NCBI RefSeq assembly: GCF_900640115.1
Contig: NZ_CAAAIW010000014.1
Span: 1-64,000 of the forward strand
Direction: 5' to 3'
Origin: Legionella yabuuchiae
GTDB lineage: Bacteria > Pseudomonadota > Gammaproteobacteria > Legionellales > Legionellaceae
DNA: 64,000 nucleotides
Shown here: piece after piece, positions 27,280-37,083 of the stretch
Position numbering within the stretch: the stretch's first letter is position 1
How the letters are laid out: each line of letters opens with the position of its first letter
The notes under the pieces: generated by a model
Database searches by the model: none
Told to the model about the DNA's origin: nothing
The model's input: the letters and a program-made list of their open reading frames with translations, nothing else
Program-made: the position numbers and the translations under genes

Positions 27280-30200
27280 CTACGGATAGGAGGCACTATG
27301 AGATCTTTTCGGTTCAGATGCCGAGACTTTGCCGGCATCATCATTAGCTGCAAGGAATGTTCGTTTAGGTTTAAACAGTGTGACAGCGGTGCAATAAGGT
27401 TCAGTTCGTTCTGCACTGAGTGCAGAAGTCGCTGCAGGCAAGAATACAGAGGCAGCCGCCCTTCTACTATCACTACTTTCTTCAACTGCCCTTAATTCAT
27501 GGGCGTTGTCATCATGTTCATTTGCTGTAAATTCTTGAGAAATAACGGTAGGACTTTTAAATAAGCTCAGTTCATGAAGTGCACTAGAAGCACCTGCAAC
27601 AAAAACCGATGCCCTATCTGCAGTAATTCCCGCACGATATTCTCTTTTTGCTGCAGGTGCTGAGTCTGTGCTAGCTTGGGCACTAGCAGCATGCGATTGA
27701 CGCAACTCAAGATAGGCAGAATTTGCCCGCTCAAGAGCTATGGCATCGGCTTTTAAATCGTTTTGAGATTCAGCAAAAATCAAGCTGCTATCCACACTTT
27801 TAAACGCTAGAATATAGGCAATTTTGTTTTCACGAAAACGCATTGCACGGCCAGCAGATTGAGTGAATTCACTAGGATTATCTGTTTGTAGATAAATCAC
27901 CCACTCAACCGCTTTATCGCTATAACCAATTTTAGCCATGCCTTTACATATCAGAATATTAGGGCTGCCGGGTTTACTGGCTTTAAATCTTGTTAAATTA
28001 GCTTGAGCATCAGGTTCATCCGAATTAATCTCGTAACACTTGATCCCTTTAGTATCCAATGACTGCTTGAGCATGCTTGAATATGATATATTTTGGAGAT
28101 TGTCATTATTCGGTATATAAATGATCCCTTTTGAATCCTTCAGTTTCTTTCCATTTGGCGTTATTTGCTCAAGAATTGTGGGCATCATTTTTATGACGTC
28201 TAACACGGCCTGCAAACCATAGTCGCTACCAAAATAATCTAGAATACAAGGAGCTAAGACATTATCTTGAATGGCCTGTTGACGGCTGTATTCAAGTTTT
28301 AATACCCCAGGCTTTTGCCAGAATTTCTCTTTCCGACAGGGGGTTGCAGTTAAACCGGCAATAAACGTACTGGTTGCATTTGCATGGGTGGTGCTGAACA
28401 TTTTAACTAGTCTACGCTGCAAATGCGCCTCATCTATCAACAACATGGCTGGGGTTTTATATCGGTCAATTGCTGGGTGCTCTTGATGATTCTGTATCAT
28501 CTGATAGCTATTTTGACAAAATATTAACACGCATGGCTTGTTGTCTAGCGATCGATTGAGTATCAATGTTTCAGGACTCACTGAATCTACCCTGCCGTCT
28601 ACTTTGATTATCTGACTCTTATTTACAGGATACTCTTCGGGAAGTGTCTCAAGCACACCCATAAAATCTTCATAGGCTTGTTGAACCAACTGTTGATAGG
28701 GCGTCACAATCACGATAGGTCTTTTTGTACCTGTAAGTAGAGCTGCGATGGCAAGATAAATTTGGATAAACGTTTTACCAGTTCCTGTTGCCATAATGAG
28801 GTTGGCAACGATGTTATCTTGAGTCAGATGAGGATTAAACTGTTGCAAAAGTTCTTTTTGGTAGGGTCGCAAATTACAATGGTCCATTATATTATTTATT
28901 TGCTTGCCTAGCTCAATTAAAAATTCTGCTTCGTTTAAATCGGGGAGACAAGCCATACTGTTATAAGATATTTTGTTCGCTACAGCATGTGTTCTCATTA
29001 AATCAGTTGTTTTATTATGATTAAGAAGTCGTTCATATCTTTCAACATTACTTTGAATAAGGGTTGTTAGAGTATTATGAACTCTACCCACCAGTTGTTG
29101 ATGCATTTGTGATAGCCGCTCATACCCATTGCCAAATAACTCTTCTACGCTGGTGTGGCATAAGGAATCAGCCTTTTTGACATGTTTACTGCATAGGCTT
29201 TGTAAACTTGCACGACGTATACCAAATTCAGAACTGTTTAACACCTTATAGCCCGAAAGCTCCTCTTTGGAGTCAGCGAAGAGCATCGATAGAATGAGTT
29301 GCATAAAGTAGTCTTCACCCCACATGTTGTTCGCTGAGGCGGGATAAAAAGGCAGTAACCAATGAGCAGAACTGCTGCTTAAATTTTTAGCAATGGCTTC
29401 AAGGTTTAGCATAAAGATTTTAGAGCCTAACTCCCCAGGCCGATTTGGTCGTAAACGTTGGTGTGTGAACGTTGCTAAGCTTACACAAGCTGCTTTATGA
29501 GTTTTGGACTGTGCTGCAAAAATGTCAAAAAATTTTGGCCAAGATGGTAAGGCTTGAGAAGCATGAATACTGATGAGATTATCATCCAACATGATGGCAT
29601 GCTCTGTTCGAATCTCCCTATTTAGATACATAGCGACATAAAATGCAGCAATTCGACGACTGTTCAAGAGCCCTAGTATTTCGTATTCACCATGCGCCAA
29701 TGAACGTATTTTTTTTAGCTCTAAAAAATCAATTCCAATTTGTAAATATTGTTGAATTTGTTCAAATTCTTCTGTAGTACCAACCAGAATAATACGAACA
29801 TTTGAATCGACTCTGTTATCAATTTGAGGGATATAAGCCTCTTCTTTACGACCAGAAAAAATAAAGATGAGCCGATCTGTTCCAGCAATATTAGGATGGT
29901 GAGTATGTAAATCGAGATCTATCTCCAGATCATCATATCGACTAGTTGAAAAAGGTATTTTCTTTCTTAGAGACTGGCTGATTGGGGTAAGGCTTTTTAT
30001 TTGTGTAAGATTCAGTTTATTTTCATTAAATATTGCAATTTCGGGATCAATGGCATGTTCATGACGTTGATATGATCTCTCTGGCAGCAGAGGTATCTTT
30101 CCTCCTAAATATTTACTGCTAATCCCTGCAAGAACTTCTTGAGAGGCATGATTGGTGGCTTCAAAAAATTCGTCTGCAGCAGCCTGCTCTAGCAACGCTT

Positions 30201-31230
30201 TTTGTTCGGTTTTAAGCCGCTCTTCTTCAGGAAATAATTCTAAAGCCGTTGTAAACCCATATTTACAAGCCAAATCAGATGCAGTTTGACCTATTTTATT
30301 TGTTATGGATGAATTGACGTTGCCGTCCAGCAATGCCTTGACAATTTTGAGGCTTGACTCATGGTGTGATGCCAACATTGACGCAAAATGTAGTGCGGTG
30401 TCACCTGTTTTTGAGACAGCATTTACATCAATGGTTTGATGTTTTAGTAGTAACTGGACCATATCAAGATTGGCATTTTTGACAGCGAGGTGCAATACAG
30501 TATGGTCAAATTTATTAGGTTGGTTTAAATTCGCGCCCTGTGCAATAAGATATTCAGCCAATTTAATATTTCCCTGGGCAACCGCGATATGTAGTGCTGT
30601 ATTATTTTCTGATCCACTTAACGAATTGATTGGCGCACCTGCTCTAATTAACATTTCTACGATATCGAAGCTATTCTTTTTAACTGCTAAATGCAGTGGG
30701 TAATTTCCCCTTATTTTATTTTCTAAATTAACCCCATGTTCAATGCATTGTCTTATGTCGTCTAACGAATTAGTTGAAATGGCGCGTTTAAGTTGTTTAA
30801 TGAGTTCATTTTGAGCAGCGATTTCAGATTCATTTGCAGGTAATGGTTGGGAAACTATCGAATAGATATTATATGGAGCCATTAATAGCGTATTCGTTGC
30901 AGCTTCTAGCAAAGGTGGAGGAGAAGCAGGTGGTCCAGATCGTATGCAATAAGATAATAATTCATGGAGGAAATTGACGTGCAGAGCACTAAACGTACTA
31001 TCTTGTTTTTTAAATGAAATTGAATCAAATCTAAGATTGGGGTATCTATCTGAAATTTTTTTGAAGTTTTTAACAATATTACCTTTAAATGCAAGTAATA
31101 ATAACCCTAAACTATCTGCATCCAAGGTATCATCGATAATTTCAAACTCTAAATTTTCAAATGGTGATGATGAAGTTTTATATTGAAAATCATCGGCAGC
31201 CAATTCGTTTATGGTAACAACTATTGACAT
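27280..31230 (-). CDS. Ankyrin / GT-A-like / SF2 helicase fusion protein
   Basis: 1316 residues from the ATG at 31230 (residue numbers below count from a GTG four codons upstream). Ankyrin repeats lie at about 178-335 (PLHLAVKKNSFDIVEMLIRA; TALHIAVAQGNIKLAEYL; ALHFASML). A middle region at about 450-660 has a Rossmann-like strand (NVRIILVGT) and a helix leading to AIMLDDNLISI (DDN 553-555), then WGEDYFMQ (641-648). This pattern resembles GT-A glycosyltransferases. A superfamily 2 helicase is at about 790-1150: Walker A MATGTGKT (817-824), DEAH (937-940), GLTATP (963-968) and QSAGRAMR (1128-1135). The last 160 residues are Ala/Ser-rich. The helicase and ankyrin calls are firm; the glycosyltransferase is tentative. 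It is probably a host-directed effector. Confidence 0.75.
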   Translation of the reverse strand: MSIVVTINELAADDFQYKTSSSPFENLEFEIIDDTLDADSLGLLLLAFKGNIVKNFKKISDRYPNLRFDSISFKKQDSTFSALHVNFLHELLSYCIRSGPPASPPPLLEAATNTLLMAPYNIYSIVSQPLPANESEIAAQNELIKQLKRAISTNSLDDIRQCIEHGVNLENKIRGNYPLHLAVKKNSFDIVEMLIRAGAPINSLSGSENNTALHIAVAQGNIKLAEYLIAQGANLNQPNKFDHTVLHLAVKNANLDMVQLLLKHQTIDVNAVSKTGDTALHFASMLASHHESSLKIVKALLDGNVNSSITNKIGQTASDLACKYGFTTALELFPEEERLKTEQKALLEQAAADEFFEATNHASQEVLAGISSKYLGGKIPLLPERSYQRHEHAIDPEIAIFNENKLNLTQIKSLTPISQSLRKKIPFSTSRYDDLEIDLDLHTHHPNIAGTDRLIFIFSGRKEEAYIPQIDNRVDSNVRIILVGTTEEFEQIQQYLQIGIDFLELKKIRSLAHGEYEILGLLNSRRIAAFYVAMYLNREIRTEHAIMLDDNLISIHASQALPSWPKFFDIFAAQSKTHKAACVSLATFTHQRLRPNRPGELGSKIFMLNLEAIAKNLSSSSAHWLLPFYPASANNMWGEDYFMQLILSMLFADSKEELSGYKVLNSSEFGIRRASLQSLCSKHVKKADSLCHTSVEELFGNGYERLSQMHQQLVGRVHNTLTTLIQSNVERYERLLNHNKTTDLMRTHAVANKISYNSMACLPDLNEAEFLIELGKQINNIMDHCNLRPYQKELLQQFNPHLTQDNIVANLIMATGTGKTFIQIYLAIAALLTGTKRPIVIVTPYQQLVQQAYEDFMGVLETLPEEYPVNKSQIIKVDGRVDSVSPETLILNRSLDNKPCVLIFCQNSYQMIQNHQEHPAIDRYKTPAMLLIDEAHLQRRLVKMFSTTHANATSTFIAGLTATPCRKEKFWQKPGVLKLEYSRQQAIQDNVLAPCILDYFGSDYGLQAVLDVIKMMPTILEQITPNGKKLKDSKGIIYIPNNDNLQNISYSSMLKQSLDTKGIKCYEINSDEPDAQANLTRFKASKPGSPNILICKGMAKIGYSDKAVEWVIYLQTDNPSEFTQSAGRAMRFRENKIAYILAFKSVDSSLIFAESQNDLKADAIALERANSAYLELRQSHAASAQASTDSAPAAKREYRAGITADRASVFVAGASSALHELSLFKSPTVISQEFTANEHDDNAHELRAVEESSDSRRAAASVFLPAATSALSAERTEPYCTAVTLFKPKRTFLAANDDAGKVSASEPKRSHSASYP

Positions 31231-31413
31231 GAATTTTATCACTTTGGTTTTCTTGGTTGCTAAAATTACAGGAAAAACTCACCGCTGTCAAAATATATTA
31301 CTTTTAGCGTTTTTATACTACACCCAAAAGCCATATAACAAAATAGATTAGGTGGTTGACGTACTTACATGAGCCCTTTGCTTGATCAATATATCCAGAA
31401 TATAAAAATTAAT

Positions 31414-34400
31414 CTATCCAAGGTTGTTAGGGGCACAATTGCTTGAAGACTCCTCCAGCCTAGAACCCGCTTTTTTTCTGTTAACCCCACCTGCTGGCTG
31501 AAAAAATTTGAGATCTTTAGTTGAAGACAAATCTACACCCTCTCTTGTAGCAGATTTTCGTTTAATCGATGCATCCTGAGAGGCGTATGGGGCAATTTTT
31601 TCAACAGGAGAAGACTTCAGGAGTTCTCCAAGAATAGGTTTTCTAATCGTCGCTGAATAGTATTCGGCGCTCTTTGGAAATTGGCTAACCAATGAAAATT
31701 GCGCACCATATTCTGTCTCCACATCAATCCATTGGTGATCCTCATGAAGATGACAAACGTATTTATCCCCATGCTTACTCATTAATTCCAGAGCATAACG
31801 CTGCAATAGGTTAAAATGAAATTGTTGTAAATCGCTAGATAAGATCAGTTGCTCATAAACAGTAAATACTGTTTGCATCTTCTCGCTAACATAGCAGCGA
31901 GGCAAGTCTAATTTATGCGCCATCGATAAAATATAATAGCAACAAAGCTTCTCGCGCCGAGATAAGTCCATTGTATTTATTTTGCTGGGATAATCAGGAT
32001 CACCCATATATTCTATAATTTCAGCTATCAAATCCACTGACTCATGAGAACAACTTTCGGGGAATAAGGCCCAGTAGTTTAAGAAATTTACTTTTGACCT
32101 CTTCCGATATTCCTTATACTTCTCGGGATGCTCAATAAATGACACTTCACTTTCACGCCCACTTACACTAAAAGCAGCGGCGATTTTTATCATCTCTTCT
32201 AGATTGGTATTCCGAATGAATTGACATTGTGATCGAAAGGCCTCGTCATTTGCATGGATTGCAAAATAATCGATTACTAAAGGGATGTAGCTCATCACAC
32301 GCTGTGTATGCGCCACCCCATGCACTGGTCTATGAATTTCTGTTTCATCAATCCATATTGAATCGGTTTCGTCTTTATATGGCTTACTCAAATAATTTAA
32401 AAACACATACCGTAACGCATGTTGTGACCAATATTCATCTCGATCATAGTCAGGGCTTGATACAATGCGAGCGGCTAGACCTTGCTCTTCTGGTAGATGT
32501 ACGACTTGTAGACCCGGGGGTAAAATAACCTCATTTTCATCTTGCGAGTCCGAAAGTAAGCTTACGCTAGGATAGATAGGAGGAACCACGTAAAAAATGT
32601 ATAAATTGTCTGTGGAATCAAAAAAATTTGGATTAATAATGCTGCTGGTGCTAGTCAATGCTGGTAATTTTGTGACTTGTGTTGTCCGATAAGCTAGAAT
32701 ATTTTTTCGCTCGTCCTCATACTCGTAACGTTCTCTACGATATAAGATCAAGTTTTTATCTGATAAAAGAGGGATTATTTCTTCATAATTTTCAGTCATC
32801 CGATCATATTCTTCTTGGGAGATGACGTTTCTCGAAAGCGCTTGCATTATCCATTCTTGATAAGAGTTGTATTCTATCTTATCCAATGGTTCTATAGCGC
32901 TTATCCTTTTAATTATTTCTTTTTCTCTGGTTAAAATATCCTTACGATGTAAGATACTGGGCAGCATGTTCAATGCATAAGTCACTAAAACGCCAATAAA
33001 AAAAACAAATTTAAATGGCTCGTGCTTAAGCAGTGCCTCGGTGTTTTCTGACCATTTCTCTCCCCTGAAAAACTCATTTATTCCAGAATAGTACTCCAGC
33101 GTATAAATAAAAATCGCTTTTTTTAATACTTGCGGCAAATAATTTAGCGCACTAATTGAATCTGAAGCTTCTAAGAACGGCTTTATGTTATTTTGTTTCA
33201 TGAAGTCATCCAGCAACGCATTTAACTTACTCCATAAAGCATCGGAGGTTTCATCGGAAGGCATTAATTGAGTCAAATTTGCATTTTTAAATAACAAACT
33301 TAAATTCACTTCCTGTTTAACTTGCATGTCTTCATTAAGCTCAAAAATCACATACTCGTTTATTCGTTCATCGTACTCAAACCGAAATAAGTGGGGATTA
33401 TCTATAAACGCATCTATCAGTGCCTGTAAATACCTCGTTGATGAGTTATAAATTAATGGTCCGTTCGACATGTATACGGATTGTTGGTAAGTATTGATGC
33501 TGTTTAGAAAAACCTGTTGGTTTAGTGAGGGCGTCACCTTAAGACCAAAGACCTCAACAATTAATTTTTGCGCATCATTTACTCTCACGCTTAACTCTGG
33601 GCGCTCGTTGAAAGCCTGTTGAACCTGTTTAAGTAAAATCTCAGAATAAGGAGGGGTTGACGTTAAGGAAGTTAATGCGGCCCCAAGTGCTTCAAGATAC
33701 TGAATGTGTGTGTCTTCATTCAAATCAAACCCATAAGACAAAAACACATCTGGATAATGCATTAAAAAATTAAATAATTCGGGCGTTCGCTTCGATTGAA
33801 ATTGAGAAAAGTGAGAGAGCATACTCAAAAAAGATTCACAACGATACTCGTGATTCGTATTTAGATAAAAAGCAAACTCATATAATTGATGATTTTCTTC
33901 TGAATAAGGATAACCTCGCTGAAATAAATCATTAAAAATTATGGTTTCACTGTAATATTTGTTCTGGTCAGTCAACACCGAATACAAAAATGCATGACTA
34001 GATGGAGTGTATTGAAAACCGGATTGTGCCAAGTTAATCACATATAAGTCGTTGGGATACTCCCTCAACAAGAAGTAGATTGATTTTGTTTCTTCTGAAT
34101 AAAAACATCCTATCTTATAGAGTGCTTCAAGCAACCGTAAGCTTTGGTTAACAAGCGATACGGTCACGCCAGTGATAGTTAGAGCTACACAATTATAACT
34201 AGGTTGAATCAGAGTATTATAAATCGAATGTTGTTCCTTGCCATATAAACAACCTAGCTTTCTAAGCAATTCAAATATCTTCGGGGTATCCTTTGCACCA
34301 AGGAGTAATTTTTTATAAAAATCTTTTTTCTCTGGGACTAATGGCCCTATTTCTTGGAGAATGCGGAATGTTTCTCCTAGCTGTTCGACCGAAGCCTCGC

Positions 34401-35622
34401 TTTTCATTGCTTCAATATATAAAAAATGCCCCTCTGGCTTGCTCAAACAAAATCCGTATTGATGGACTTGTTGAAATATCGCGCCAAACTTATCCGCGTT
34501 CATATGATAAGGTATGGCATTGCAATAAATTAATTTATTTTCTTGATAATCAGGAATCAACTTTTTCAATATTCTCATCACTTTCAAAATATTGAGAGAA
34601 CCGCCAGCCGAAGTCTTTCTAAAGTCAAGAAGTGTTTGGTATAAATCCTTGGTATCTAAGGAATAAGAGAACCCTGCTTGAAAGAGTTGTTCGATATCTT
34701 GCAATAGAGCTGAATCAAACCAATACTCTAAGATTAAAGTGAGTAATTGCCTACGCTGCTCTAGCTCTGGATATAATCGATTGATGAGTTCAAATAGTTT
34801 ATTGATATCTTTTTCGTCTGCCTGAGAGCAAGTGATGTTAACGTATAAACTATGATTTAATGAAGTATTAGAAAAACCATTCACGCTTAATAAGGTAAGC
34901 ATCTTACCTATAAAATCTGGAGTTTTTCTACCCCTAAGAAACTTTCTAATGATTCTATCGAATAATGCATGGTTTTCTCTTGAATAAGTTATGCCTGCTT
35001 TTTTAAGCTCAGTGAGCACTTCGGGAATGACAACAACGTCTTGCTTATCCCTTAAGTGGTTGCGCGAACCGCGCCTATTTAAAAGCGAATAGCTTATTTC
35101 TGAACTGAGCATTTGAACAACCATATGATGAATAGGAAGCGTTTCAAGTGAGAGCGGAAATAAATACAAAACAGTTAGAAAACAGCGCTTAAGTCTCGAG
35201 TTCTCAAAATCTTGAAGCAGAGATGCAATTCTTTCATAGTACTTGCGTGTTATATCAACATCTCCGTACCTTACAAAATTTTTATAAATTAGATGATAGA
35301 GTTCGCTTTGAGAAATCTGATTCGGTAAAGCTGTTTTATCATAAAAACATTCCAAGCTATGGAGAATTTTTAAAAGAGGCTCAATAGTTTCTACCTTTAA
35401 ATTATGCCGAATAGCTTCTATGTAAAAGGAAACACTTTCCTTAGAATAGGGAACATATCGATTGAGACAAGTCAGTAGATTTGATAAACCTTGTGGTCTG
35501 ACTGAAGACCTCCATGCAACCTCATAGAGAGGAGTCACACTATATTGCTTTGCTATATCGCTATATTCCAATGCGTCGGTTTTATCGAAGATATGAGAAT
35601 ATTTGGGGGGAAACACAAGCAC
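31414..35622 (-). CDS. PPR-like repeats + mono-ADP-ribosyltransferase + SidE-like phosphodiesterase
   Basis: 1402 residues, GTG start. Residues about 55-640 are helical units of 30-40 residues, each opening with a [HK]-x-[LIF]-Y pattern and ending in a -GF/Y-x-YS- turn (ENHALFDRIIRKFL, KLIYCNAIPYHM, HQLYEFAFYL), like pentatricopeptide repeats. A mono-ADP-ribosyltransferase follows at about 830-1045: a helical lobe (YYSGINEFFRG), R962 in LILYRRE, S991-T-S, and E1029-N-E1031 in DENEVILPPG, which is the R-STS-ExE triad. A phosphodiesterase-like domain follows at about 1060-1310: HGVAHTQR (His1101), AFSVSGRESE (Glu1157), MAHKLDLPRC (His1236), resembling the SidE PDE. The basic tail fits secretion. 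The repeat family is less certain than the enzyme domains. An IS3 element sits 45 bases upstream. Confidence 0.72.
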   Translation of the reverse strand: MLVFPPKYSHIFDKTDALEYSDIAKQYSVTPLYEVAWRSSVRPQGLSNLLTCLNRYVPYSKESVSFYIEAIRHNLKVETIEPLLKILHSLECFYDKTALPNQISQSELYHLIYKNFVRYGDVDITRKYYERIASLLQDFENSRLKRCFLTVLYLFPLSLETLPIHHMVVQMLSSEISYSLLNRRGSRNHLRDKQDVVVIPEVLTELKKAGITYSRENHALFDRIIRKFLRGRKTPDFIGKMLTLLSVNGFSNTSLNHSLYVNITCSQADEKDINKLFELINRLYPELEQRRQLLTLILEYWFDSALLQDIEQLFQAGFSYSLDTKDLYQTLLDFRKTSAGGSLNILKVMRILKKLIPDYQENKLIYCNAIPYHMNADKFGAIFQQVHQYGFCLSKPEGHFLYIEAMKSEASVEQLGETFRILQEIGPLVPEKKDFYKKLLLGAKDTPKIFELLRKLGCLYGKEQHSIYNTLIQPSYNCVALTITGVTVSLVNQSLRLLEALYKIGCFYSEETKSIYFLLREYPNDLYVINLAQSGFQYTPSSHAFLYSVLTDQNKYYSETIIFNDLFQRGYPYSEENHQLYEFAFYLNTNHEYRCESFLSMLSHFSQFQSKRTPELFNFLMHYPDVFLSYGFDLNEDTHIQYLEALGAALTSLTSTPPYSEILLKQVQQAFNERPELSVRVNDAQKLIVEVFGLKVTPSLNQQVFLNSINTYQQSVYMSNGPLIYNSSTRYLQALIDAFIDNPHLFRFEYDERINEYVIFELNEDMQVKQEVNLSLLFKNANLTQLMPSDETSDALWSKLNALLDDFMKQNNIKPFLEASDSISALNYLPQVLKKAIFIYTLEYYSGINEFFRGEKWSENTEALLKHEPFKFVFFIGVLVTYALNMLPSILHRKDILTREKEIIKRISAIEPLDKIEYNSYQEWIMQALSRNVISQEEYDRMTENYEEIIPLLSDKNLILYRRERYEYEDERKNILAYRTTQVTKLPALTSTSSIINPNFFDSTDNLYIFYVVPPIYPSVSLLSDSQDENEVILPPGLQVVHLPEEQGLAARIVSSPDYDRDEYWSQHALRYVFLNYLSKPYKDETDSIWIDETEIHRPVHGVAHTQRVMSYIPLVIDYFAIHANDEAFRSQCQFIRNTNLEEMIKIAAAFSVSGRESEVSFIEHPEKYKEYRKRSKVNFLNYWALFPESCSHESVDLIAEIIEYMGDPDYPSKINTMDLSRREKLCCYYILSMAHKLDLPRCYVSEKMQTVFTVYEQLILSSDLQQFHFNLLQRYALELMSKHGDKYVCHLHEDHQWIDVETEYGAQFSLVSQFPKSAEYYSATIRKPILGELLKSSPVEKIAPYASQDASIKRKSATREGVDLSSTKDLKFFQPAGGVNRKKAGSRLEESSSNCAPNNLG

Positions 35623-35706
35623 TCCAAAAAACAGTGATCAATGTCTTAAACATTTTTGTGATGATTCGGTAATCCCCCCATTATTAACTGAAACCAAAAG
35701 TAGAGA

Positions 35707-36551
35707 CTATGCTACCAGTTTCAATTTTTGTCTGGGTGGTATTCCTCCAATTGCTGTATTAGGCCGCTCATTATTGTATGACCATAACCACTGTGTAGCC
35801 ATATCCTGAACTTCGTCAATGGTACAAAATAAATACTGGTTTAACCAGTCATATCTAACCGTCCTGTTATAGCGTTCAACATAAGCATTTTGCTGAGGAT
35901 TGCCTGGCTGAATGAACAATAGAATAGTGTTATTTTATGCTTCTCAGCCCATTGAGCGAGTAAATGGCTAATGTACTCTGGGCCATAGTACATTTGTAGT
36001 GGCTTTCCTCGCCATTCAATAATTTAATCAAGCGCTCTAATAACACGCTCAGCAGGCAAAGAAAAATCAACGTCAATAGCAAGTCCTTCGCGATTGAAAT
36101 CATCAATAACATTAAATAATCGATAATTACGGCCATTCTGTAGCTGATCATGCATAAAATCCATTGACCAACATTCATTTATCGACTGAGGCACTGACAG
36201 TGAATCAGGCTTTTCCCTAATTAACCGTTTTCTGGGTTTAATACGCAAGTTCAACTCCAGCTCCCTATAAATTCGATACACACGCTTATGGTTCCATTTG
36301 AGGCCTTTAACATTGCGTAAATATAGAAAGCAAAGACCAAAGCCCCAGTTACGGTTATTTTGAGTCAGACGCAATAACCAGTCAGCAATGACAGCATTTT
36401 CGTCATTCAATTTTAATTGATATCGATAACAGGTTTCGCTGATACTAAATAACCAACATGCCATCCTAATAGAAACGGATTTTTTGTGCACCACTTTTTC
36501 AGCAAGCTCTTTACGTCTTGATGGCTTTGTTACTTTTTTCAAGTACTTCAC
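35707..36551 (-). pseudogene. IS3 OrfB transposase, broken
   Basis: The N-terminal part (36024-36551) has the HTH-21 region and the first catalytic Asp ([12 protein letters not shown], then [16 protein letters not shown]). Translation stops at TAA after RVIRALD. The same frame resumes after the stop (IIEWRGKPLQMYYGPEYI), then a one-base frameshift leads to the end in 35707-35919. That end holds the final catalytic Glu region (IQPGNPQQNAYVERYNRT) and the C-terminal WLWSYNNERPNTAIGG. There are thus two inactivating lesions. Confidence 0.9.
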
Positions 36552-36792
36552 GAAGTATTTCAGATTTCAAGCGCTCCTCGGCATACATCTTTTTTAGTCG
36601 ATTGTTTTCAGCTTCGAGCTCTTTAAGACGGGTCATCATAGACAAGTCCATTCCACCGTACTTGGCACGCCATTTATAAAACGTCGCGGAACATAAGCCA
36701 TGTTCACGACATAACTCAGGTACTGGAATACCAGCTTCGCTTTGTTTGATAATCGACATGATCTGACTATCACTAAATTTTGATTTTTTCAT
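36511..36792 (-). CDS. IS3-family OrfA
   Basis: 93 residues. Helix-turn-helix transposase subunit beginning [19 protein letters not shown], with [20 protein letters not shown] as the HTH and a leucine-zipper tail ([20 protein letters not shown]). Its 3' end overlaps orfB, consistent with the usual programmed -1 frameshift making OrfAB. The type matches the IS407 group. Confidence 0.92.
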   Translation of the reverse strand: MKKSKFSDSQIMSIIKQSEAGIPVPELCREHGLCSATFYKWRAKYGGMDLSMMTRLKELEAENNRLKKMYAEERLKSEILREVLEKSNKAIKT

Positions 36793-36891
36793 GCAGAATC
36801 TCCTGCGTGTAGATTACGAGAAAACTCTACTTTTGGCATCAATTATTTTGAGGGGGGATTACCATACCACGCAATTTGACAATGCCAAAGA

Positions 36892-37083
36892 GTGCGTGAA
36901 TTGAAGCCACTATATCCAACTATAAAAGACTTGGACTTTGGCCATTTTGAAATAAAGTCCGTTTTTTGTTCTGCCGTTTCAACAGTGAAGTTCCTCTGTT
37001 GCACTTCACTGTTGGTGCAGCGTGGTTATAAATTCCCTAATGAATTTGAAAAAGAACCGATGTGGTCAACAGTGGTTGTGTAA
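36892..37083 (+). other. Open frame of doubtful coding value
   Basis: A 63-codon frame ending GYKFPNEFEKEPMWSTVVV lies between the IS3 element and the amino-acid-binding protein. The last 20 residues look like a genuine protein C-terminus, and the IS may have removed the rest of the gene. No homology recognised and no good RBS. The rest of 36864-37239 contains only the hairpin at 36981 and presumably the promoter of the next gene. Confidence 0.2.
36981..37013. repeat. 10-bp inverted repeat
   Basis: AACAGTGAAG and CTTCACTGTT form a perfect stem with a 13-base loop. It lacks a T tract and lies within the doubtful frame. Role unknown. Confidence 0.4.

Larger units (their letters stand above)
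35668..36863 (-). mobile_element. IS3-family element (IS407-like), degenerate
   Basis: About 1.2 kb, bounded by imperfect inverted repeats: GGTAATCCCCCCATTATT at the left end and its counterpart ending in GGGGGGATTACC at the right, each followed inward by CCAAAAGTAGAG. It contains orfA intact and orfB broken by a stop and a frameshift. No target duplication is visible (TTC left, ATA right). It probably cannot move on its own. It separates the effector island from the arginine genes and lies directly before the start of the 1402-residue gene. Confidence 0.88.

Noticed and set aside
27175..27495. A 106-codon + strand frame
   Set aside because: It lies antisense to the 3' end of the helicase gene; its Cys/Arg-rich composition reflects the Ala/Ser-rich tail read backwards.
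33060..33090. Arg853 in NEFFRGEKW as the catalytic Arg of the ADP-ribosyltransferase
   Set aside because: The spacing to STS (138 residues) is too great. In this family NxxLRG belongs to the helical lobe, and the catalytic Arg is the later one in LILYRRE, 29 residues before STS.
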